NCBI GenBank assembly: GCA_964387985.1
Contig: CAYLZG010000052.1
Span: forward strand, 1-24,616
Length of the DNA: 24,616 nucleotides
Direction: 5' to 3'
DNA from: JALOOB01 sp964387985
GTDB taxonomy: Bacteria > Chloroflexota > Anaerolineae > CG2-30-64-16
The notes under the pieces were generated by a model, which saw only the letters and a program-made list of their open reading frames with translations, was not told the DNA's origin and searched no databases. The position numbers and the translations under genes were made by a program. This document shows, one piece after another, positions 14,736 through 22,000 of this stretch. Position 1 is the stretch's first letter; the number at the start of each line of letters is the position of its first letter.

Positions 14736-16151
14736 TCAGGCGTCGAAGTACAGGGAGAACTCGTACGGGTGGGGTCGCATTCGGATCGGATCGACCTCCG
14801 TCTCTCGCTTGTAGGCGATGTAGGTGTTCAACATGTCTGTTGTAAATACATCGCCCTTGAGCAGGAACTCGTGATCTTCCTCCAGCGCACGCAGCACCGC
14901 GTCCAGGCTGCCCGGCACCTGCTTCACGCGTTTAGCCTCCTCGGGCGGCAGACCGTAGAGGTCCTTATCCATCGGTTCTCCCGGGTCGGTCCGGTTCTGG
15001 ATGCCGTCGATGCCGGCCATCAGCAGGGCGGCGAACGCCAGGTAGGGGTTCGCGGACGGATCGGGTGCGCGGAATTCAACGCGCTTCGACTTGGCACTCC
15101 TGGTCCCCACCGGGATGCGGCAGATCGCAGACCGGTTGCGCTGCGAATACGCAAGATTGACCGGCGCCTCAAATCCGGGAACAAGCCGGCGATACGAATT
15201 GGTCGTCGGCGCACAGAGCGCCAACAGCGCGGATGCATGCTTCAGCAGACCTCCGATGTAATACCTGGCGGTATCTGAGAGCTGCGCATAGCCAGCTTCA
15301 TCGTAGAACGCATTCCTGCCGCCCTTCCAGATGCTTTGGTGGCAGTGCATGCCCGACCCGTTGTCTCCGAACAGGGGCTTTGGCATGAAAGTTGCCGTGA
15401 GCCCGTTCTGCCGTGCGACGTTCTTGACCATGTATTTGTAAATCATCACGCTGTCGGCCATGCGGGTGAGCGTGTCGAAGCGCATGCCGATCTCGCCTTG
15501 CCCGGCAGAGGCAACTTCGTGATGATGGATCTCGACCGGTACGCCTGCGCCCGCCAGGGCCAGAACGATACGGCTGCGCACATCTTGCAGCGTGTCGGTC
15601 GGTGGCGTGGGGAAATAGCCACGCTTGGCCGCGATCTGGCCACCGTAGTTGGGTCCCAGGTCTTTGCCGCTATTCCACCAGCCCTCGCCGCTATCCAGGT
15701 GGTAGAAGGCCTCGTTTGTGTTCGAGCCGTAACGCACGTCGCTGAAAATGAAGAACTCCGCCTCTGGCCCGAAGTACACGGTATCGCCGATGCCGGTCTG
15801 CTTGAGAAAGGTTTCGGCACGTCGCGCGATGTAACGCGGATCGCGGCTGTACGGCTCGCGCGTGATCGGGTCGTACACATCTCCCATGATGACCATTGTA
15901 GGCACCTGGAAGATGGGATCGAGGAACGCAGTGGATGGGTCTAGCAGCAGGATCATGTCCGATTCGTGGATTTCTTTGAACCCCCGAATGGACGATCCAT
16001 CGAACGGCACACCGTTCTCAAACGTTTCTTCGGTCAGAATGTGCGCCGGTATCGTGAAATGCTGCCACACGCCCGGCAGATCTGTGAAGCGCAGATCAAC
16101 CATCCGCACCTTGGCCGCCATGGCGAGCACATCAGCAATCGTCTTGGACAT
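14736..16151 (-). CDS. glnA: Glutamine synthetase, type I-beta
   Basis: ATP-dependent synthesis of glutamine from glutamate and ammonia; a cytoplasmic dodecamer. The protein is 471 residues, normal for GSI. Motifs in order: VPFDGSSIRGFKEIHESDM, FGPEAEFFIF, EIHHHEVASAGQGEIGMRF, NGSGMHCHQSIWK (ATP-binding), FEAPVNLAYSQRNRSAICRIP (with the catalytic-site Arg residues) and VEFRAPDPSANPYLAFAALLMAG. The DKDLYGLPPEEAK loop places a Tyr at about residue 399, the position adenylylated by GlnE in beta-type enzymes, so the protein could be covalently regulated. The ATG at 16151 has an AAAGGAAG ribosome site. The frame is open to 16289, but the extra N-terminus crosses the promoter. It has its own promoter (16190-16218) and terminator (14671-14714), so it is probably monocistronic. 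Confidence 0.97.
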   Translation of the reverse strand: MSKTIADVLAMAAKVRMVDLRFTDLPGVWQHFTIPAHILTEETFENGVPFDGSSIRGFKEIHESDMILLLDPSTAFLDPIFQVPTMVIMGDVYDPITREPYSRDPRYIARRAETFLKQTGIGDTVYFGPEAEFFIFSDVRYGSNTNEAFYHLDSGEGWWNSGKDLGPNYGGQIAAKRGYFPTPPTDTLQDVRSRIVLALAGAGVPVEIHHHEVASAGQGEIGMRFDTLTRMADSVMIYKYMVKNVARQNGLTATFMPKPLFGDNGSGMHCHQSIWKGGRNAFYDEAGYAQLSDTARYYIGGLLKHASALLALCAPTTNSYRRLVPGFEAPVNLAYSQRNRSAICRIPVGTRSAKSKRVEFRAPDPSANPYLAFAALLMAGIDGIQNRTDPGEPMDKDLYGLPPEEAKRVKQVPGSLDAVLRALEEDHEFLLKGDVFTTDMLNTYIAYKRETEVDPIRMRPHPYEFSLYFDA

Positions 16152-16189
16152 TTTTCTTCCTTTCGGGTTCTCGGGAATATACCGGGGGC

Positions 16190-16218
16190 AGTATAGGGTC
16201 GTGTGAGAATGTGCGCAA
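16190..16218 (-). promoter_or_regulatory. Promoter of glnA
   Basis: Minus-strand TTGCGC (16218-16213), a 17-bp spacer and TATACT (16195-16190) give a convincing housekeeping promoter. The start is expected near 16183 and the leader would be about 32 nt. A small palindrome TACCC-GTTT-GGGTA (16220-16233) abuts the -35 and could be an operator, but nothing else supports that. Confidence 0.65.
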
Positions 16219-16370
16219 GTACCCGTTTGGGTAGTATTGTGGCTCATGGGGGATCGCGGAAGCGTAATCTGACGGTATCCAAATCTCATCTTTATCTGTT
16301 CTTTACATCACCTTGCTAAAGTTGGGCCAGTTACCCGGATGTGCGGGCGAACTCAGACGGAGAATGACTG

Positions 16371-17183
16371 ATGTCCATGACAAATCCACAAGAGCGAATT
16401 TCTTTCGCTGCGGAATCGGGCCTGCCGGTCATGCTGGGGACCTTCGATTCGATCACTTTGACTGAAATGGCGGGTGTTGCCTTGCTCGACCGGATGGAAC
16501 TGAAATATGTCATGACGCAGCTTGCGCTGATCCGGGTCCTGAGCTCGCTGAGTGCGGACTATCGGGTCTTGACTGAGTCGGGGCAGCGGCTGAGCCACTA
16601 CCGCACGCTCTACTTCGATACCGCAGATATGGCCCTTTACCGGAGGCACCATGCGGGCGCGCCGGAGCGCTACAAAGTTCGCGCTCGCGAATATGTGGAT
16701 TCCCACGTGGCCTTCTTTGAGGTGAAGCACAAGACAAAGCCGCGCCATACGGTCAAGAGCCGCATTCCTACCGCAGGACTCGTGACGTCTCTGGGTGGGT
16801 CGTGCGCCGGCTTTCTTGCGGGCGTCTGCCCCTATGCGCCGGACGAGTTGGTCGCGCGGCTGTGGAACCGGTATACCCGCATCACCCTGGTGAGCAAGTG
16901 GCGGCCGGAGAGGGTGACGTTGGACCTCGATGTTGCTTTCTCGTGGGATGGCCAGACCGTCAGGCTGCCCGGCCTTGTTGTGGCCGAGGTGAAGTACCAG
17001 GGAGCCATCTACGCCTCCGATTTTGTGCGGCGCATGCGCGAGCTTCACATGCGCAGTTCCAGCTTCAGCAAGTATTGCATCGGCATCAGCCTGCTGTATC
17101 CGCACGAAAAACACAACCGTTTCAAGGGCAAAAATCAGTTGATTGCCCGGCTGATGGCAGGAGAGCAAAGTGACACTCACTAA
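16371..17183 (+). CDS. VTC-domain (polyphosphate polymerase-like) protein
   Basis: 270 residues matching the VTC domain, the tunnel-fold catalytic domain of yeast polyphosphate polymerase Vtc4. Alternating basic and acidic residues expected in the tunnel are visible: LLDRMELKYVM, YRTLYFDTADMALYRRHH, RYKVRAREYVDSHVAFFEVKHKTK, RPERVTLDLDVAF, VVAEVKYQG and the C-terminal SSFSKYCIG. Whether bacterial members make polyphosphate or act on another triphosphate substrate is not established for this clade. The ATG at 16371 has GGAG eight bases upstream (a second ATG lies at 16377). The gene overlaps the following DUF4956 membrane protein by 14 bp, a pairing seen repeatedly in bacteria, so the two probably form a membrane-associated unit. 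It is transcribed divergently from glnA. Confidence 0.85.
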   Translation: MSMTNPQERISFAAESGLPVMLGTFDSITLTEMAGVALLDRMELKYVMTQLALIRVLSSLSADYRVLTESGQRLSHYRTLYFDTADMALYRRHHAGAPERYKVRAREYVDSHVAFFEVKHKTKPRHTVKSRIPTAGLVTSLGGSCAGFLAGVCPYAPDELVARLWNRYTRITLVSKWRPERVTLDLDVAFSWDGQTVRLPGLVVAEVKYQGAIYASDFVRRMRELHMRSSSFSKYCIGISLLYPHEKHNRFKGKNQLIARLMAGEQSDTH

Positions 17184-17811
17184 CTTGTTCGCCGGGTTTG
17201 CAGTGAACCTGCTTGTAGCGCTTCTGATCGTGCGGTTCATCTATTATCCGGGTAACCACAATAAGAACTATGTCTTCACATTCCTGGCGTTCAACACCGT
17301 CATCTACTTCGTGATGAGCTTTCTGACCAGCGTGGAGCTGAGCGTCGGTGTCGGCTTTGGGCTTTTTGCCATCTTCTCGGTCTTGCGCTATCGGACCAGC
17401 ACCATGTCGACGCGAGAGATGACTTATCTGTTCATTGTCATCGCGTTGCCCGTGATGAATTCCCTGCTTATGCGGGATTCTGCTTGGTTGGCGCTGCTTG
17501 GGGTGAACTCGATGGTGGCCGCAGTGCTTTTCGTGTTGGAGCGCGAATGGGGCTTTCACTATGAGAGCATTCAAGCAGTGCGCTATGAGCGTATCGACCT
17601 GATCCGGCCGGACCAGCGCGATCTCCTGCTGGCCGACCTGCGCCAACGCACCGGGCTGCCTGTGAAGCGGGTCGAGATCGGGCGGCTGAACTTCCTCAAC
17701 GACACCGCCGAGTTGCGGGTATTCTACGACGAGCCGCCATCAGAGCGCCGGAAGCGGTCCACTGATCCCAACCTGGTGGACGAGTTGTACCTGGCCGCTG
17801 AGAACGCCTAG
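17170..17811 (+). CDS. DUF4956 membrane protein, partner of VTC-domain protein
   Basis: 213-residue protein with three to four N-terminal membrane helices (LFAGFAVNLLVALLIVRFIY, VFTFLAFNTVIYFVMSF, GFGLFAIFSVLRYRT, LALLGVNSMVAAVLFVLE). A cytoplasmic C-terminal domain of about 85 residues follows (YERIDLIRPDQRDLLLADLR to the end), with an alternating-strand look. FSVLRYRTSTMSTREMTYLF is the conserved core of the family. GTG start at 17170 with AGGAGAG just upstream, overlapping the VTC gene by 14 bp. The function is unknown. Strict pairing with VTC proteins suggests that it anchors or channels the product of the VTC enzyme, in the way Vtc membrane subunits do in yeast; that is inference. Confidence 0.82.
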   Translation: MTLTNLFAGFAVNLLVALLIVRFIYYPGNHNKNYVFTFLAFNTVIYFVMSFLTSVELSVGVGFGLFAIFSVLRYRTSTMSTREMTYLFIVIALPVMNSLLMRDSAWLALLGVNSMVAAVLFVLEREWGFHYESIQAVRYERIDLIRPDQRDLLLADLRQRTGLPVKRVEIGRLNFLNDTAELRVFYDEPPSERRKRSTDPNLVDELYLAAENA

Positions 17812-17860
17812 GGTGCAGCGTCAGAATTGGGCCATCCGGGAAATTCGATGCCCTGAACCG

Positions 17861-17889
17861 TAGACGCGAGCCATCGGCTGCGCGATAAT
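17861..17889 (+). promoter_or_regulatory. Probable promoter of the dodecin-like gene
   Basis: TAGACG (17861-17866), a 17-bp spacer and GATAAT (17884-17889) fit a housekeeping promoter. The start would be near 17896, just ahead of the GGGAGGTG ribosome site. Confidence 0.55.
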
Positions 17890-17909
17890 GCGCCAAGGGA
17901 GGTGCTAAG

Positions 17910-18125
17910 ATGGCAGACAGCGTCTACAAGGTGATCACATTGATCGGAACCAGCACGGAGTCCTGGGAGAAGGCTGCGACAAACGCGGTCGATACGGCCG
18001 CAAAATCACTGCGAGGCCTTCGCAAGGCAGAGGTCATAGAGCTCGACATGCACCTCGAGGAGGGCAAGATCGTGTCCTACCGGGCCAAGTTGAGGGTTTC
18101 GTTCAAGTACGAGGGTGGAGACTGA
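17910..18125 (+). CDS. Dodecin-family small protein, flavin-binding residues replaced
   Basis: 71 residues, typical of dodecins, which assemble into hollow dodecamers that store or buffer flavins. The fold signature is clear: VYKVITLIGTSTESWEKAA (strand then helix), AVDTAAKSLRGLRKAEVIEL and KIVSYRAKLRVSFKYEG (the antiparallel strands). The start is fixed by GGGAGGTG five bases before the ATG. In canonical dodecins the isoalloxazine ring is stacked by a Trp directly after the LRxLx motif and contacted by a Gln in the last strand. By eye-alignment these are Lys39 and Arg58 here. The protein may therefore bind a different ligand or none. It is a single gene with its own predicted promoter and a long hairpin downstream (18175-18225). 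Confidence 0.88.
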   Translation: MADSVYKVITLIGTSTESWEKAATNAVDTAAKSLRGLRKAEVIELDMHLEEGKIVSYRAKLRVSFKYEGGD

Positions 18126-18174
18126 AGCCACTCGCGTGCGTGCGAAGCGATGCAGATATGTCGCTAGAGACGTA

Positions 18175-18225
18175 ATCCGCTGTTTGACGGACACTCCGCA
18201 GAGCAGTCTCCGCCAAACAGCGGAT
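18175..18225. terminator. Long hairpin between convergent genes
   Basis: A perfect 12-bp inverted repeat (ATCCGCTGTTTG at 18175-18186 and its complement at 18214-18225) extends inward, past one A-C mismatch, by CGGA/TCCG. It sits between the ends of the dodecin gene (+) and the secreted-protein gene (-). There is no clear T tract on either side, so it may act as a transcript-end stabiliser or a factor-dependent bidirectional terminator. Confidence 0.5.
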
Positions 18226-18268
18226 CAGCGCGCCCTGTGACGGGTGGTTTGTACTATTGCGCCGCGGC

Positions 18269-18820
18269 CTACTTCACCTGTCCCGTGGCGATGATCACAC
18301 CGCCGTTGGCTGGCCGAAATGCACCATACGGCGACGTTCCACTATCGTCAGGCTCCCACCAGTGCGTGCCCTTGAGCAGGTAGCCGTCGAGCTCACCATA
18401 GCCTTTGCCCTGCATCGTCACAAGCGGCTCATAAAAACCGAACGGCCCGGGATTCGAGGTGAGGGTCCCTTCCCAGTATCCGTCGATCCCCACCGGCTGG
18501 ATGCGCCACCCGCCATGGAAGCGCTCGTGATCATACCATCCCATTCCGTCGGGCTTCACCAGGTTGTCGGTATCGTACCAGAACTCGATGGTCCCGTTGA
18601 CCAGAGGATTGGTGTAGATGTCGATCTGCACCGTGTACTCTTGCCCCGGGCAGTGGGCGGAGCTGCCGGTGATACGCAAATCGCAGTCTTGCCAGCCGAT
18701 GAAGTTTCCCCATCCGCAGTAGAAATCCTCTTTGGGCGGGTCCGCAGAGGCCGATCCAGTGAGCACAAGGGCTGCAATCACGAAGGCCACGAGCACGATC
18801 GGAAAGCTTCTGCGTTTCAT
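18269..18820 (-). CDS. Secreted protein of unknown function
   Basis: 183 residues, not recognised. The N-terminus is a clear signal peptide: MKRRSFPIVLVAFVIAALVL, then TGSASA before the likely cleavage and DPPKEDF. The mature part of about 157 residues is rich in Gly, Trp, Tyr and Asp and has three Cys near its start (FYCGW, WQDCDLR, SAHCPGQ). Alternating patterns such as YTVQIDIYT, GTIEFWYDTD, GYWEGTLTS and GVIIATGQV suggest an all-beta domain. The ATG at 18820 is supported by AGGAGG seven bases upstream; the open frame to 18865 has no such support. It is divergent from the SARP-STAND gene and shares its intergenic region, including a phased direct repeat at 18872-18890. Export to the cell surface or medium is the only function-related inference. 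Confidence 0.78.
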   Translation of the reverse strand: MKRRSFPIVLVAFVIAALVLTGSASADPPKEDFYCGWGNFIGWQDCDLRITGSSAHCPGQEYTVQIDIYTNPLVNGTIEFWYDTDNLVKPDGMGWYDHERFHGGWRIQPVGIDGYWEGTLTSNPGPFGFYEPLVTMQGKGYGELDGYLLKGTHWWEPDDSGTSPYGAFRPANGGVIIATGQVK

Positions 18821-18871
18821 AGTTCCACCTCCTGCGCGCCATTGTCGCACGGTCGCGTTGCTCATGATGCG

Positions 18872-18890
18872 TCGAGCGTTAATGAGCGTT
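18872..18890. repeat. Phased direct repeats, candidate operator
   Basis: GAGCGTT occurs at 18874-18880 and again at 18884-18890 (10-bp period). A third, shorter GCGTT lies at 18855-18859. They sit between the divergent secreted-protein gene and the SARP-type regulator gene. SARP proteins are known to bind short direct repeats spaced by about one helix turn, so this could be its site. That is inference only. Confidence 0.35.
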
Positions 18891-18918
18891 CACGCGCGCT
18901 TGCGAGTGCAGTTGGCTA

Positions 18919-18947
18919 TTGCGAAAGCACGCAAAAGGTGCTAAAGT
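18919..18947 (+). promoter_or_regulatory. Possible promoter of the SARP-STAND gene
   Basis: TTGCGA (18919-18924), a 17-bp spacer and TAAAGT (18942-18947) are a moderate match to a housekeeping promoter. The expected start is near 18954, ahead of both candidate start codons. Confidence 0.45.
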
Positions 18948-19017
18948 ATTATGGCATCTCATGTTTTCGTACCGGCCATGTCCCCGCCGGCGTGGGGTGC
19001 AGAGCCAGGTGGGCGAC

Positions 19018-22000
19018 GTGCTCGAGATTCGTCTGCTTGGGCAGTTCGACTTGCGAAGGAATGGCGAAATCCTGAGCCTGCCCTCGCGTCCCGCGCAATC
19101 CCTCCTCGCATACTTGGCCCTTAACCCGGGCCTCAGCTATCGTCGCGAATACCTGGCGGGTTTGCTCGCGCCTGACGCACCTGAGGTCAGCGCTCGCAAC
19201 AGGCTCCGCCACGCCCTCTGGCGCATCCGCAAGAGCCTCGGGCCGGATCCTGGCACCGGCCGGGACTATCTCATCACTGACGAAATCACGGTGGCCTTCG
19301 ACGCGGCCTCGAACTACTGGCTGGATGCTGCGGTTGCAGCCGCCCGGCTGGCCCCCAATGCGCCTCCGCAAGCCCTTGCTGAAGTGCTAGCGGCTTACCA
19401 GGGTGACCTGCTGCCGGGCTTTTACGATGATTGGGTGGTGTTGGAACGCGAGCGGATCGAGGCGGCGTTTGAGGGCAAGATGCGGCTGTGGCTCGAGCGG
19501 CAGGCGGGCGCGGGCTGCTGGGACGAAGTGCTCCACTGGGGGGAGCGTTGGATATCACTGGGCCATTCTCCGGAGAGCGCCTATTGCGCGCTGATGCTCG
19601 CTCACGCAGCGCGGAGCGATGTATCCAGGATTGCCTTGGTCTTTCAGCGGTGCGTGGATGACCTGCGCGGTGGACTGGGCGTTGAGCCGGCCGACGCAAC
19701 CCGGCGTCTGTACGAGCAGCTGATGCGCGGGGAGGGCGTGCCTTTGCTCGCCCAGGCGCAGGTCATTGCCCTTCCCGCCCAAGTACCAGTCACAGCGCGA
19801 CCTGTTGTCGACGGCTCCGGTCCTCCCCCTTTCAAAGGGCTGGAGCCCTTTCACGTCGCGGACGCACACCTGTTTTTTGGCCGCGAGGAGCTGGTGGCCC
19901 GGCTGGTGGAACACCTGCGTCGCGACAATCTCTTGATCATCGTTGGCGCGTCCGGATGCGGCAAGTCGTCGCTCGTGCGGGCCGGCCTTGTCCCCGCGTT
20001 GGCTGCCAGCAAGCCACTGGACAGCTGCGACCAGGCCGCGCAATGTACGGGGAGCCCGGAGTGTCGCATCTTAACTCCGACGGGCCATCCTTTGCAGTCG
20101 CTGGCGCTGGCATTGTCGACCACCGGCTCGGTCTTGCCTGCAGCAGCGCTGGTTGACGACATGGGGGCTGATTCCCGCAGCCTGTCGCTCTACCTTGCCC
20201 GCCGTGAGGCCGGGATCGACGGCGTTCGGGCATCCACGCGTACGCTTCTCGTCGTTGACCAGTTCGAAGAGGTCTTCACGCTCTGCCAGGACGAGGCCGA
20301 GCGCACCGCATTTATCGTGAACCTGATGCGAGCAGCGGTGGGGGATGGCGAGCCGCGCCCCGGACTGCTTACACTGGTTATCGCGCTGCGCGCGGACTTC
20401 TATGGCCATTGTGCGGCCTATCCTAGCCTTCGCCGCGCGCTCGAGACCTCGCAGCACTACATTGGCGAGATGAACGCAGCGGAGCTGAGACTCTGCATCG
20501 AGGGACCGCTCGAGGTGGGAAGGTGGCAGGTGGAGCCAGGGCTGGTTGACTTGCTGGTGCGCGATGTGGGAAGCGAGCCCGGCGCGCTGCCGCTTCTTTC
20601 GCACGCGCTGCTTGAGACCTGGCGCGCCCGGTCGGGCCGGATGCTGACGCTGGAAGGGTATGCGGCGACCGGGGGTGTCCGTGGCGCGATCGCCCGCACT
20701 GCGGACTCCGTCTACGATCGTCTCAGCGACGAGAAGCGAGCCGTGGCGCGGCGCATCTTCCTGCGGCTGGTTGCGTTTGGCGACGGCATTCAGGAGAGCC
20801 GTCGCCGTGTGGCACGCGACCAATTGGCACCCGACGTAGAAGGCCGGCATCTGGTCGAATCGGTGCTCCAGTCCTTGGCCGCTGCCCGCCTGATCACGCT
20901 GGGGAAGGATCAGGTTGAGCTGGCGCATGAGGCGCTGATCCGGGAGTGGCCGGTGCTGCACGGCTGGCTGGCCGAAGACCGGGAAAACCTGCAGTTGCAC
21001 CGCCGCCTCGCAGAGGCGGCCGCTGCGTGGGAGACGTCAGGACGGGAGGCAGCGGATCTGTATCGCGGGGTGAGGCTGGCCCAGGCGGCGGAGTGGGCTG
21101 GCCGCCATTCCCAGGAACTCGACCCGGCCGAGCGATCCTTCCTCGCAGCCTCGCAGGCTGAAGCCGATCGGTTGGCCGCAGAGCGCGAAGCCCAGCGGCG
21201 CCGCGACCTGGATGCAGCCAGACAGCTAGCCGACACCGAACGAGCTCGAGCTGAGGAGCAGCAGAGGAGCAACATCCAGCTCCGCCGGAGGTCGCTGTTC
21301 CTGACTGCGGCGCTTCTTGTAGTCCTGGCAATGAGCTCCCTGGCCGTGGTCCTGTGGCGACGGGCGCAGCAGGCAGCGGAGGAGGCCCGGGTGGACGAGG
21401 CGTTGGCTGTCTCGCGTGAGTTGTCGGCATCTTCGGCTGGCAGTCTCGGGTTTGATGACGAACTCGCCGTCCTGTTGGCGCTGGAGGCAGTGGGCGTGAG
21501 CAGTGAGGCGGGTGTAGCCGTGCCTGTAGAGGCTGAGACGGCGCTTCACCGCGCGATCCAGGCATCGCCGCTAGACAAGTCGTTCGCGGTCGCTGGGCAA
21601 GCAGCGGTGGGCGCCGGTGGCAACCTCATCATCGCGCGCCAGGGAGACGGCTCGCTGCTCGCCTGGGATCGGGCGGCGCTAGGCGGAGCGGAGCCGGCCA
21701 CGGAGCCTCGCTACGCCATCCCTGCGGGTACAGGCGTCTTCGAGCTGAGCCCCGATGACCGCCTCCTCGCTGTCGCGGACGCCGCCGGGGGCATAGCGCT
21801 CTACGATGCGGGGACGGGTGTGAAGCAGCGAGACTTGCGCGGGCATGGGGGCCACGTCACCGCGCTGCGTTTCAGTGGCGATGGGTCGCGCCTGGTGAGC
21901 GTGGGGAAAGATGCCGCCGTGAGGACATGGAACACCACAACGGGCGACGAACTCATCCCGCTTAGCAAGCCCGGCTCCGAGCCAAGCCTCGTCGAAATCA

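Noticed and set aside
16260..16370. Promoter for the VTC gene
   Set aside because: No pair of -35 and -10 elements at 16-18 bp spacing was convincing; the AT-rich stretch 16277-16320 is suggestive only.
16331..17240. Long minus-strand frame opposite the VTC gene
   Set aside because: The plus strand has VTC signatures, a ribosome site and a coupled partner; the reverse frame shows nothing recognisable.
18919..19017. Earlier starts (TTG 18919, ATG 18961) for the SARP-STAND protein
   Set aside because: TTG 18919 coincides with the proposed -35 box. ATG 18961 has no ribosome site and adds an unconserved Arg/Pro stretch. GTG 19018 has AGGTGG and the expected MLEIRLLG start, although ATG 18961 cannot be excluded.
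18257..19075. Plus-strand frame across the secreted-protein gene and intergenic region
   Set aside because: It runs opposite a gene with signal peptide and AGGAGG, crosses both promoters and repeats, and has no recognisable domain.
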